Source of the DNA: Ichthyenterobacterium magnum
GTDB lineage: Bacteria; Bacteroidota; Bacteroidia; Flavobacteriales; Flavobacteriaceae
DNA length: 64,000 nucleotides
Reading direction: 5' to 3'
NCBI RefSeq assembly: GCF_003610635.1
Contig: NZ_RAQJ01000002.1
Coordinates: 248,001-312,000 of the forward strand
Shown here piece after piece: positions 1 through 7,540 of this stretch. The position numbers and the translations under genes were made by a program. A model generated the notes under the pieces. That model was not told the origin of the DNA. It saw only the letters and a program-made list of their open reading frames with translations, and made no database searches. The stretch's first letter is position 1. Every line of letters begins with the position of its first letter.

Positions 1-808
1 TAAAGTTTTCTGTAATACCATATTTTACATCTAATCCAATATTAAAATTAGTTTTTGTTTCTCCATCAAATGTTTTAAGAATTCCAGAAGTAAATGGGTA
101 AAAGCTTAATCGAGTTGGAGGTTCTATGTTTTTAATTCCAGTGAGTTCCCCATGGTATAAGCCTAAGTTTCCTTGGGTAACATCTATAGGGTTCCAAGTA
201 AATTGAGAACGATCTCTCCTAAAATGTCTGTGAAATTGTAATCCCCAAGTTTGTATGTCTTGGTTAGAAAAACGAAGTGCTCTATATGGTATTTTTATTT
301 CAAAAACCCAACCATCATCTACAATTTTTACAGCACTATCCCAAACGGCATTCCATCCATAATCTTCTCCATTATTTGGTGTTACCACCGCATCTGCTTG
401 AGTTCCAGAAGGGAAAACTATAAAGAAAGTATCATTTTGCGCATCGTTATTTGGATTAAGCACAACGATAAAATAATCGTTTTGCCCAAAACTATCTCTA
501 CTTGTTATTTGGTTCATGATTTTTGAAGGATCATCATATAAGTGAGCTCCAAAGTATATGGCATCATCATCATAGGTTACTTTTACTTCTGTTCTAATTT
601 GGGTTGAGTCCTGAATTCCCATTTTTGGTCTAAACTGGACAAAATCTTTTGCAATCTCAATATTTCTCCAAACATCATCATCTAAAACACCATCTATTTT
701 TGGTGCGTTTGCTGCCTTGGTTATATTAAGTGATTTTTTATCTTGAGCAAAAGATGTTAAAGTAAAACAGCAAGTTAATAACAAGAAAAGTGTGTGATGG
801 TTTTTCAT
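1..808 (-). CDS. DUF5916-type exported protein with CBM9-like N-terminal domain (partial)
   Basis: Translated from the start at 808, the product begins with a clear signal peptide (MKNHHTLFLLLTCC, ending near SFAQ) and runs off the left edge after about 269 residues, so its C-terminal part is missing. The segment with APKIDGVLDD and later YDDDAIYFGAHLYDD is typical of the carbohydrate-binding family 9-like domain (a DOMON-like beta sandwich) that opens DUF5916 proteins of Bacteroidota. In full-length members a beta-barrel-like outer-membrane region follows. The biochemical role of the family is not established; an outer-envelope location is inferred from the signal peptide and family architecture. 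The gene stands alone, divergent from folE. Confidence 0.75.
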   Translation of the reverse strand, partial: MKNHHTLFLLLTCCFTLTSFAQDKKSLNITKAANAPKIDGVLDDDVWRNIEIAKDFVQFRPKMGIQDSTQIRTEVKVTYDDDAIYFGAHLYDDPSKIMNQITSRDSFGQNDYFIVVLNPNNDAQNDTFFIVFPSGTQADAVVTPNNGEDYGWNAVWDSAVKIVDDGWVFEIKIPYRALRFSNQDIQTWGLQFHRHFRRDRSQFTWNPIDVTQGNLGLYHGELTGIKNIEPPTRLSFYPFTSGILKTFDGETKTNFNIGLDVKYGITENF

Positions 809-954
809 GATTGATTAATGATTGACTGATGATGAAACTGTAATTCTAAATTAAAGACATATATTAATTTAATTTGTTACAGATTATATCACAAATTTAT
901 AGAGGTTAGTATCAGGTTTTTCACAACTAAACGTTAAAAACTACTTTAAGGTGT

Positions 955-962
955 TAATTTTG
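955..962 (+). promoter_or_regulatory. Putative -7 element for folE
   Basis: TAATTTTG matches the Bacteroidota -7 consensus TAnnTTTG and lies about 66 bases upstream of the folE start. No good TTTG -33 element is visible at the usual distance, so this is a weak call. Confidence 0.3.
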
Positions 963-1028
963 TAGTAAGTTTTGTTTAAACATGAGACTAAAGTATTTTG
1001 CTTATTTTTATTTAAAACTTTATTGTAG

Positions 1029-1625
1029 ATGCCATATAGAAAATTTGAAGAATATAATATTAAAGTGACAGACGATGTTAAAGCCCGTTACAAAAATATA
1101 ATTGAAGATTTAGGAGAAGATACATCACGTGATGGATTATTAAAAACACCCGAGCGTGCCTCGAAAGCTATGCAGTTTTTAACTCAAGGTTATCAGCAAG
1201 ATGCTTCAGAGATTTTAAAAAGTGCAATGTTTGCGGAGTCTTATAATGAAATGGTGATAGTAAAGGATATTGAATTATACTCACTTTGTGAACATCATAT
1301 ATTACCTTTTTTTGGTAAAGCGCATATAGCATATATTCCTAATGGACATATTGTAGGTCTGAGTAAAATACCTAGAATAGTCGATGTTTTTGCAAGACGT
1401 TTACAGGTGCAAGAGCGCTTAACCGAACAAATTCTAGATTGTATAAATAATACACTTAAACCTGAAGGCGTAGCTGTTGTTATAGAAGCGTCTCATATGT
1501 GTATGATGATGCGTGGTGTACAAAAACAAAATTCTACAACTACTACTTCGGGGTTTAGAGGTGCTTTTAAAAACATTGAAACGAGAACTGAGTTTTTAAA
1601 ATTGATAAGTGAAAAGCTGTCATAG
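1029..1625 (+). CDS. folE: GTP cyclohydrolase I
   Basis: FolE converts GTP to 7,8-dihydroneopterin triphosphate, the first step of tetrahydrofolate and pterin synthesis, in the cytoplasm. The 198-residue length fits the family. The zinc ligands are visible as Cys87 and His90 (in LCEHHILPF) and Cys158 (in [10 protein letters not shown]). The substrate-binding stretch GKAHIAYIP and the C-terminal [12 protein letters not shown] are also typical. The ATG at 1029 gives the usual short N-terminus with the [10 protein letters not shown] helix around residue 36. A small membrane-protein gene follows after 48 bases, and a strong terminator lies beyond it. Confidence 0.97.
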   Translation: MPYRKFEEYNIKVTDDVKARYKNIIEDLGEDTSRDGLLKTPERASKAMQFLTQGYQQDASEILKSAMFAESYNEMVIVKDIELYSLCEHHILPFFGKAHIAYIPNGHIVGLSKIPRIVDVFARRLQVQERLTEQILDCINNTLKPEGVAVVIEASHMCMMMRGVQKQNSTTTTSGFRGAFKNIETRTEFLKLISEKLS

Positions 1626-1673
1626 TAATATTTTGGTATGTTTCTTGTTTACAGTTAATTAAAAACTTAATTA

Positions 1674-1952
1674 ATGAATAAATACAAAAAATTAGCCCTA
1701 AGTATTGTTTTTGATGCTATAGGTTATATTTCTTTTTTAATCCCAGGAATTGGTGAGTTTACTGATATTGTTTGGGCGCCAGCATCTGCTTGGTTAATGA
1801 CTAAGCTTTATAAAGGAAAAACTGGTAAAATTGCTGCAACCGTAACTTTTATAGAAGAGGCTTTACCAGGATTAGATATTATACCAACATTTACTTTAAT
1901 GTGGTTATATACCTATGTTTTTAAAACTAAAGAAACGATTATAGAAGTATAA
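1674..1952 (+). CDS. Small conserved membrane protein
   Basis: This 92-residue product has two hydrophobic stretches (about residues 8-24 and 70-85) separated by a loop with FTDIVWAPASAWLMTKLYKGKTGK. I do not recognise a named domain, though the layout resembles small flavobacterial membrane proteins of unknown function. It lies 48 bases after folE in the same direction and shares its terminator, so the two are probably co-transcribed. Nothing in the sequence ties it to pterin metabolism beyond position. Confidence that it is a real gene rests on ORF integrity, hydrophobic pattern and placement before a clean terminator. Confidence 0.7.
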   Translation: MNKYKKLALSIVFDAIGYISFLIPGIGEFTDIVWAPASAWLMTKLYKGKTGKIAATVTFIEEALPGLDIIPTFTLMWLYTYVFKTKETIIEV

Positions 1953-1954
1953 AT

Positions 1955-1990
1955 AAAAGACCTGTCTAACTTATATAAGACAGGTCTTTT
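1955..1990. terminator. Bidirectional intrinsic terminator between folE unit and TonB receptor gene
   Basis: A 13-bp perfect stem (AAAAGACCTGTCT at 1955-1967 with its complement at 1978-1990) closes a 10-base loop and has T-rich flanks on both strands. It sits in the 44-base gap between convergent genes, so it can end both transcripts. Confidence 0.9.
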
Positions 1991-1996
1991 TTATTG

Positions 1997-4258
1997 CTAC
2001 AATGTGTAGTTTAGACCAAAACTAATATTTCTTCCAATATTAAATAATCCATCAGACTTTAATCGTGATAAGTGATTGGTATAAGATTTATCGGTTAAAT
2101 TAGTTCCAGCAATAGATATTGATAGGTCATTTTTAAACACTTTTACAGTACCTCCAAATCCTGCGCTAAGTAATTCGTAACCGTCTGTAGAGGTTTCAAA
2201 ACCACTTACTTTGTTATGTTTAAACGTATTGCTGTGTTTTACAAAAGCATAAGCCTTATTTAGCCAATTTGTATCAAACTCAACTCGTATTGTATTATGT
2301 AATGAATTTGCAGGTATTAATGGCAAATAAGTATTGTTGCTTTGTTTTCCTGTAACAGTTTCAAAACTACTCTCAAAGTGCAACCAATCTAAAGGATGCG
2401 GATGAAAATGTAATCCAAACTCACCACCATAAAGCTTTGCATCATCTTGTTGATATACAAAAACGGCATCATCATTTATAAACTCACCATTTGGCGAAAT
2501 GAATATGTAGTTATTTATAGTATTGTAAAACCCATTAGCAAAAACTTCTACATGTTCATTTTTAAACTCTAAAGCTAAATCTATCTGAAAGTTTTGTTCA
2601 TTTTTTAAGTTAGGATTTCCGATTTCAAAACGATTTGCACCTTCGTGAGAGCCATTTGATGTGAGTTCTGCTAAATTAGGAGCTCTAAATCCAGTAGCTA
2701 AATTTAATCTTGCAGTAATGTTATTTAAAATATATGTTTTAATACCAAAAGCACCATTAAAGCTATTGTAACTACGTTGAATTCCAGATGAAACTTGAAG
2801 ATTTCGATTGTCAAAACGAGCACCAAGCTGAATATCTACAGTCTCAAAATGAATATGCGACGTAGCTAATACACCTATATCGTTAGTGGTTGCATCTGGG
2901 ATCAATTGCTCTTCACCATAATTAGTATTTGTTTGATTCATTCCTTGAACACCAACTATAGTTTCAAACTTTCCAAATTTTGGCAAATGATACTTTACAT
3001 CATAATTAAATGTTTTTAGCTTCATGTGTAATGCCGCTTCTAAAACTTCATCGTCGTGATGTTCTTCGTCGTGTTCCTCATCTTCATGTTCTTCTTCTTC
3101 TTCTTCTTCTTCTTCTTCTTCTTCTTCATGATGATGTTCTTCTTCAAATTCTTTTCTGTCATTATATAAAAAACCTAAATTGATATCTAAGCTTGAATCG
3201 TCAAAAAACAAGGTTGATTTTGAGCTAAATATATGATTTGTAATCTCTTGAAAAGGCAATAAAGGCGTCTTGTTTGTTGATTGTTCACCTAATTCTTCTG
3301 GAATACCTAGTTTAGAATGATTTAAGTTATATCTAATTTCAGATTTAAAATTAGTAGCTTGATAGCCTATACCAGCTTTAAAATCTTTTTCTTGAAACCG
3401 TGTGTTAGTTACTCTGTAGTTTTTTGTATCATAATCTGAATGCTCAGAAAAGCTTCCTCTAAATAAAAATTTAAAGTGTTCTCCTGAAGATTTGTAACCT
3501 AAACTTGAATTGTAACCTAAAGTATTGGTAAAGTAATTTCCGCTTAAACTTGTAGAAGATGAGTTAGCAGAAGCAAATCGTTCTGGGTTTAAATATAAAA
3601 CACCACCAAGCGCATCGCTGCCATAGAGTAGAGAAGCTGGGCCTTTTATAACTTCTACGCTTTCTATGCCTTCGGCATTTATACCTAAGCCATGTTCGTC
3701 ACCAAATTGTTGATTCTCTAAACGAACACCTTGTGTATAAACTAAAACTCTATTAGAGCTTAGACCTCGTATTACGGGTTTTCCTATGCTTAACCCAGTA
3801 GAAATACTTTCTACTCCAGCAATAGATGTAATTCCGTCAGACAGTGTAACAGAGCCTTTGGCTTTTAAGTTTGCTACCTTTTCTTGTTCTACTTTCATCA
3901 CATTTTCACTTTGTAATTTATGAAATGGTGTTGATATAATAATTTCTTCCATTTCAATTGCAGAAGAAGTTAATTTTAGATGTAAAACTTCATTTATAGG
4001 AACTTCTATTGTTTCAGAATAAGTTTCGTAACCTATACTAGAAACAACAATTTTATAGTTGCCATTTGGAATGGTTTTGAGTTCAAAACTCCCGTTTTCG
4101 TCTGTAGCTGTTCCTTTTTCTAATTGTGGAATATAAACGTTTACAAATGCTAATACTTCGTTTGTATTCTTGTCTGTTATTTTGCCTTGTATTGTGTTTT
4201 GTGAGTATATAGTTTGTATTGCAAACACAAGCAATACAAACATAAATTTATGTTTCAT
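1997..4258 (-). CDS. TonB-dependent outer-membrane receptor with His/Glu-rich loop, probable metal uptake
   Basis: This 753-residue protein has a signal peptide (about 1-19), a carboxypeptidase-regulatory-like beta-sandwich domain (GKITDKNTNEVLAFVNVYIP, to about residue 95), a plug domain (PVIRGLSSNRVLVYTQGVR; IKGPASLLYGSDALGG) and a C-terminal barrel ending in an aromatic-rich strand. A loop near residues 376-410 is extremely rich in His, Glu and Asp, including a run of 13 Glu encoded by a pure GAA tract. Receptors with such loops, for example ZnuD-type proteins, take up zinc or related metals; the exact substrate here is inference. It is the last gene of an apparent three-gene operon with a His-rich small protein and a DUF6787 membrane protein, headed by a Fur/Zur-like palindrome. 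Confidence 0.9.
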   Translation of the reverse strand: MKHKFMFVLLVFAIQTIYSQNTIQGKITDKNTNEVLAFVNVYIPQLEKGTATDENGSFELKTIPNGNYKIVVSSIGYETYSETIEVPINEVLHLKLTSSAIEMEEIIISTPFHKLQSENVMKVEQEKVANLKAKGSVTLSDGITSIAGVESISTGLSIGKPVIRGLSSNRVLVYTQGVRLENQQFGDEHGLGINAEGIESVEVIKGPASLLYGSDALGGVLYLNPERFASANSSSTSLSGNYFTNTLGYNSSLGYKSSGEHFKFLFRGSFSEHSDYDTKNYRVTNTRFQEKDFKAGIGYQATNFKSEIRYNLNHSKLGIPEELGEQSTNKTPLLPFQEITNHIFSSKSTLFFDDSSLDINLGFLYNDRKEFEEEHHHEEEEEEEEEEEEEHEDEEHDEEHHDDEVLEAALHMKLKTFNYDVKYHLPKFGKFETIVGVQGMNQTNTNYGEEQLIPDATTNDIGVLATSHIHFETVDIQLGARFDNRNLQVSSGIQRSYNSFNGAFGIKTYILNNITARLNLATGFRAPNLAELTSNGSHEGANRFEIGNPNLKNEQNFQIDLALEFKNEHVEVFANGFYNTINNYIFISPNGEFINDDAVFVYQQDDAKLYGGEFGLHFHPHPLDWLHFESSFETVTGKQSNNTYLPLIPANSLHNTIRVEFDTNWLNKAYAFVKHSNTFKHNKVSGFETSTDGYELLSAGFGGTVKVFKNDLSISIAGTNLTDKSYTNHLSRLKSDGLFNIGRNISFGLNYTL
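3089..3127. repeat. (TTC)13 trinucleotide tract inside the TonB receptor gene
   Basis: Thirteen uninterrupted TTC triplets on the + strand read as GAA (Glu) in the gene. Because the unit is three bases, slippage would change the acidic loop by whole residues without a frameshift. Confidence 0.95.
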
Positions 4259-4313
4259 GTTAAATAAATAATAGTTAATAAATGTGCTGAATTTTATATT
4301 CAGTTTTAAAATC

Positions 4314-4646
4314 TTAACTATTATATGGTGGAGCTCTTAATGAAAAATGCAGCTTTTGATAGTTGCTTAAAAATGAGTATTGAGATGTGTTGATTTGATG
4401 ATTATCTTCAGTAGAAAACAAAACGAAATCAAAATCACTAAAAGTAAAAGGCGTATTTAGTTTGAATTTATAAAAATCACAATCAATGTCTAAAGTGTGT
4501 AAGTGATCTTGATACTCTCCTAGACATACTTCATGTTTATGATGCTCAAAAAGGTGCCAAAACTTAACAACAGAAGGCGTTAAAAGAGCAAACACTAAAG
4601 CAAGTGTTGCAATTTTAAATATAATATGTTGTTTTAAATTTTGCAC
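4314..4646 (-). CDS. His/Cys-rich small exported or membrane-anchored protein
   Basis: The 110-residue product has one hydrophobic segment (about residues 9-28) followed by a His/Cys-rich stretch: FEHHKHEVCLGEYQDHLHTLDIDC. It ends in RAPPYNS. The pattern suggests a periplasmic or envelope metal-binding protein. Similar short proteins ending in a Pro-Pro motif sit beside TonB receptors in flavobacteria, and that association is the main functional clue. Translation appears to start at a GTG whose G is the last base of the upstream gene's TAG stop, which implies translational coupling. It lies 55 bases before the receptor gene. Metal binding is inferred from composition only. Confidence 0.75.
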   Translation of the reverse strand: MQNLKQHIIFKIATLALVFALLTPSVVKFWHLFEHHKHEVCLGEYQDHLHTLDIDCDFYKFKLNTPFTFSDFDFVLFSTEDNHQINTSQYSFLSNYQKLHFSLRAPPYNS

Positions 4647-5140
4647 TATTCTACAAAGCGTTTTAAACCAAATCTTTTGAGCATTTTTTTTTCAAATTCC
4701 CAAAAGAATTTAAAATGACCAAACAACCATCCAAAAGATACAAGTAATATTTGGTAAAAAATGAGTCCAATAATAATATATAAAAACCAATAGACAACTA
4801 TGTTTAAGTTTTCTTTAGTAATTCCTAGTAATTTAATTATTGGTCTACCAACAAAAACCGATGATGATCCTGTGATTGCAAATACCATGAAAATGCGAAT
4901 CATTTCCCATCTTTGGTTTACAACCCATTTGTTTTCTAGTTTTTTAAATAGAAATAGAAAAAACTTTAAGAGTATAAAGAAAATTAAAGCTGTTGTAATT
5001 ATTGTAAGTACAATATTATAAGAATGAGTAATTGTTTTGGCTAGTTTATATGCTGAATAGACTAAAATAATGCAGCCTATAATGGGGAACATTAATTGCC
5101 AATTATGTTTTATTTCCCAGCGTTCTTTAAAACTTTTCAT
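4646..5140 (-). CDS. DUF6787-like membrane protein with duplicated half
   Basis: This 164-residue membrane protein carries about four hydrophobic segments. The second half (KWVVNQRWEMIRIFMVFAIT, then GRPIIKLLGI) resembles the flavobacterial DUF6787 family. The first half begins with a similar segment, ERWEIKHNWQLMF, suggesting an internal duplication. No catalytic motif is recognisable. It is the first gene of the probable metal-uptake operon and overlaps the next gene by one base. Its promoter appears to overlap the end of the DUF6146 gene. Family assignment is from memory of conserved residues and should be treated as moderate. Confidence 0.75.
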   Translation of the reverse strand: MKSFKERWEIKHNWQLMFPIIGCIILVYSAYKLAKTITHSYNIVLTIITTALIFFILLKFFLFLFKKLENKWVVNQRWEMIRIFMVFAITGSSSVFVGRPIIKLLGITKENLNIVVYWFLYIIIGLIFYQILLVSFGWLFGHFKFFWEFEKKMLKRFGLKRFVE

Positions 5141-5156
5141 AGCTAAATTTGCTATG
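5138..5156. promoter_or_regulatory. 19-bp 9-1-9 palindrome, candidate Fur/Zur-family operator
   Basis: CATAGCTAAATTTGCTATG is symmetric about a central A, with 8 of 9 arm positions matching. It lies directly downstream of a -7 element and includes the start codon of the operon's first gene. The 9-1-9 geometry is that of Fur/Zur boxes; binding by such a regulator is inference. Confidence 0.5.
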
Positions 5157-5164
5157 CAAATATA
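5157..5164 (-). promoter_or_regulatory. Putative -7 element for the metal-uptake operon
   Basis: On the minus strand this reads TATATTTG, a full match to TAnnTTTG. It is 16 bases upstream of the DUF6787-like start and abuts the palindrome at 5138-5156, so an operator-bound repressor would cover the transcription start. Confidence 0.5.
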
Positions 5165-5166
5165 CT

Positions 5167-5598
5167 TTAAATTCTAGGTATAAAATTGCTTAATCTTATT
5201 TTATTTTTTAACTGAAAGTATACAAAGTAATTGTAAAGCTTATAGTTTACATCATAACCATAATCTGTGGTAGAATTATAATCTATTGGAAATAAATACA
5301 TGTCAGGATTGTATAAGTTTGGCTGTGTTGCACGCAAATTCCACTCGTTAACTAATAGTCTGTTTCTAGTTTCTAAATATTGTTGAGAGTAGTAGCCTTC
5401 TGGTTTTGCAGTACTTTTTAACCAATAACCAAAACCTGGCTCCATAATAATAATTTCATATTCAGTTTCATCACTGGTTATTTTTATAGTATCTTCTTCA
5501 TTTATTGTTTCTGAAGACGAATTAGAGACTACATCTTGAGTTGTATTACAGCTAACAAGAACAGTGAGAGCTAATAACATATATAGTAAAGTTTTCAT
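5167..5598 (-). CDS. DUF6146-like lipoprotein
   Basis: I place the start at 5598 because the product then opens with a clean lipoprotein signal peptide (MKTLLYMLLALTVLVSC, lipobox LVSC with Cys17). Upstream in-frame codons at 5599-5706 would overlap a terminator and add a non-signal segment. The 143-residue product contains YEIIIMEPGFGYWL, then TRNRLLVNEWN, then DYGYDVNYKLYNYFVYF, a pattern I associate with the flavobacterial DUF6146 family. Function unknown; periplasmic or outer-membrane anchoring is inferred from the lipobox. The downstream metal operon promoter touches its stop codon. Confidence 0.8.
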   Translation of the reverse strand: MKTLLYMLLALTVLVSCNTTQDVVSNSSSETINEEDTIKITSDETEYEIIIMEPGFGYWLKSTAKPEGYYSQQYLETRNRLLVNEWNLRATQPNLYNPDMYLFPIDYNSTTDYGYDVNYKLYNYFVYFQLKNKIRLSNFIPRI

Positions 5599-5663
5599 GA
5601 CAGCATCTTTTGTTTTAAAGTTACAAAAATCATTCCATAATATCTTGTAATTCAGTCTTTTTA

Positions 5664-5698
5664 ACATAAAAAAAACACCAAGCAAATTGCTTGGCGTT
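5664..5698 (-). terminator. Intrinsic terminator after the DUF937 gene
   Basis: Read on the minus strand, a stem AACGCCAAGC/GCTTGGTGTT (one G-T pair) with a five-base loop is followed by a run of eight T. It lies just downstream of the DUF937 gene and upstream of the DUF6146 start. Confidence 0.8.
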
Positions 5699-5722
5699 AA
5701 TATCAATATTTAGAGTGTAATT

Positions 5723-6358
5723 TTATTTTCCTCCAAAAAGACCTCCTAACAAACCTCCTAGACCACTTTTTTTGCTTGCGCCACCAAGTACCATTCCAGC
5801 TACATCATCTATAACACTTCCATCACCATCTGCATCTAATATTTTCTCTAAGAAACTTTGTTCTTCTTTAGCGGAGTTTCCTCCAAGGAGACCACCTAAT
5901 ACATTTTCTATACCTGAAGGACTTTGTACTTGTTGTTGTTTTGTTTGTTTTCCTAAAACGCCCATAAGTATTGGAGCAGCGACTTTAAGTATGTTTCCAA
6001 CAGAAGCCATATCTATTCCAGATTTTTGACTTAATATTTTTTCAACACCTTGTTGTTTATTTCCTAATACATGCCCAAGAATTTTTCCTCCATCATTAAC
6101 AGCATCATCATCAACACCACCACCAAAAAATCCATCAAGATTATCTAAAATGCTTCCATCATGCTTGTTTAAAGCTCCCATTAAACCTTCTGCGCCTTGA
6201 GGAGTAGAAGCATTACGTTTCATGCCTTGCATTAAAACGGGTAATGCCATGCTTAAAAGCGCACCTGTTTTATTTTGATCTTGACCAGTAGAGCCTGCTA
6301 CACCACTAATAATTGTTTTTCCTAAGTCGCTGTTTAATAAATCTAATATTCCTGCCAT
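5723..6358 (-). CDS. DUF937 family protein
   Basis: The 211-residue product opens with MAGILDLLNSDLGKTIISGVA and has LSMALPVLMQGMKRN (about residues 35-49) and a second similar segment (VAAPILMGVLGKQ), the two-part arrangement of DUF937 proteins. The C-terminal part is Gly-rich (GLGGLLGGLFGGK). Near residues 175-186 lies LDADGDGSVIDD, resembling an EF-hand or dockerin calcium loop, although the last acidic position is not in the canonical place. There is no signal peptide, so a cytoplasmic location is likely. Function of the family is unknown. It is transcribed alone, with its own terminator. Confidence 0.85.
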   Translation of the reverse strand: MAGILDLLNSDLGKTIISGVAGSTGQDQNKTGALLSMALPVLMQGMKRNASTPQGAEGLMGALNKHDGSILDNLDGFFGGGVDDDAVNDGGKILGHVLGNKQQGVEKILSQKSGIDMASVGNILKVAAPILMGVLGKQTKQQQVQSPSGIENVLGGLLGGNSAKEEQSFLEKILDADGDGSVIDDVAGMVLGGASKKSGLGGLLGGLFGGK

Positions 6359-6403
6359 AGTTTGTTATATATATAAAGGTTAATAAAATCGGACTTTAAG
6401 ATA

Positions 6404-6432
6404 CAAAAAAAGTCCCATATAATTATAGGACT
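6404..6432 (-). terminator. Intrinsic terminator after serA
   Basis: Minus strand: AGTCC ... GGACT stem with an AT-rich inner helix and a following T-run (the A-run at 6404-6411 on the plus strand). It lies 35 bases past the serA stop. Confidence 0.7.
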
Positions 6433-6466
6433 CATCTTTTTTGTTTTGGTCACATTTTGGACGAAA

Positions 6467-7417
6467 CTATTTTAGAATGCTAATAATTTGGTCTGCTAAT
6501 TCTGTTCCAATTCTATCTTGAGCTTCGTTTGTTGCTGCACCAATATGTGGCGTTAAAGAAATTCTTCCGTTCATTAAAACTTGAACTGCTGGAGTTGGTT
6601 CGCTTTCAAAAGTATCAAGACCTGCAAAAGCTACTTTGCCACTTTCAAGGGCTTTAACTAGAGCTACTTCATTAATTACACCACCACGAGCAGCATTTAC
6701 AATTCCTACGCCATCTTTCATTAAGTCAAATTGTTTTTCAGTAATAACATAATCTTTTTGAGCTGGCACATGAAGCGTTATAAAGTCGGCATGTCTTAAA
6801 ACATCTTTCATTGGTTCTGTTTCAATTTCTACATTTATAAACTGACCATTATAAAACTCAACTTTAACATCGGCTTTACCTACAAATTTATCACTAGCAA
6901 TAACTTTCATGCCAACACCTAAAGCTATTTTTGCAACTTCACGTCCAATTCTTCCAAAGCCAATAATTCCGAGGGTTTTACCTCTTAATTCAATACCTTT
7001 TGCATAATTCTTCTTTAAGGCCTTAAATCGCGTATCGCCATCTAATGGCATATTTCTGTTTGAGTCGTGTAAAAAACGAACACCACCAAATAAGTGAGCA
7101 AATACTAATTCTGCTACAGATTGCGAAGATGCTGCTGGTGTGTTTATTACGTGTTTACCTTTGCTGCGCGCATACTCCACATCAATATTATCCATGCCAA
7201 CGCCACCGCGACCAATAACTTTTAAGTTATCGCAAGCGTCAATCAACTCTTTACGAACAGTTGTTGCGCTTCTTACTAGTAGCACATCTATTTGATTCTC
7301 GTTTAAATAATTAATTAATTGCTCTTGTGCCACGGTTGTTGTTGAAACTTCAAAACCTGCGTTTTCTAATACATTAATTCCGCTTTGTGAAACTCCGTCG
7401 TTTGCTAATACTTTCAT
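6467..7417 (-). CDS. serA: D-3-phosphoglycerate dehydrogenase (short form without ACT domain)
   Basis: SerA oxidises 3-phosphoglycerate to 3-phosphohydroxypyruvate with NAD, the first step of serine synthesis. The 316-residue protein has the NAD-binding GFGRIG (153-158), catalytic Arg244 (NAARGG), Glu273 (FESEP) and His291 (TPHIGA). It ends right after the substrate domain, so the C-terminal ACT regulatory domain found in longer forms is absent and serine feedback of that kind is unlikely. serC lies upstream in the same direction with a 123-base gap that carries four tandem GTTAAAA units, so the two form the phosphorylated serine pathway unit. Confidence 0.93.
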   Translation of the reverse strand: MKVLANDGVSQSGINVLENAGFEVSTTTVAQEQLINYLNENQIDVLLVRSATTVRKELIDACDNLKVIGRGGVGMDNIDVEYARSKGKHVINTPAASSQSVAELVFAHLFGGVRFLHDSNRNMPLDGDTRFKALKKNYAKGIELRGKTLGIIGFGRIGREVAKIALGVGMKVIASDKFVGKADVKVEFYNGQFINVEIETEPMKDVLRHADFITLHVPAQKDYVITEKQFDLMKDGVGIVNAARGGVINEVALVKALESGKVAFAGLDTFESEPTPAVQVLMNGRISLTPHIGAATNEAQDRIGTELADQIISILK

Positions 7418-7422
7418 ATAAG

Positions 7423-7450
7423 GTTAAAAGTTAAAAGTTAAAAGTTAAAA
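7423..7450. repeat. Four tandem GTTAAAA units between serC and serA
   Basis: Four exact copies of the 7-bp unit GTTAAAA run head to tail, ending 5 bases upstream of the serA start codon, then break at GTTC. Copy-number variation here would alter the leader of serA. Confidence 0.9.
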
Positions 7451-7540
7451 GTTCAATGAACAATTATTAGTTTAACTTAAAATTATAGTTTTTTTGTTTC
7501 TGTAAGCATTAAGATTACTACTATTTACTGCAATCTAGTT

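Noticed and set aside
251-526. A 91-codon + strand frame over the DUF5916 gene
   Set aside because: It lies antisense inside a clear coding region whose minus-strand protein is well supported by signal peptide and domain.
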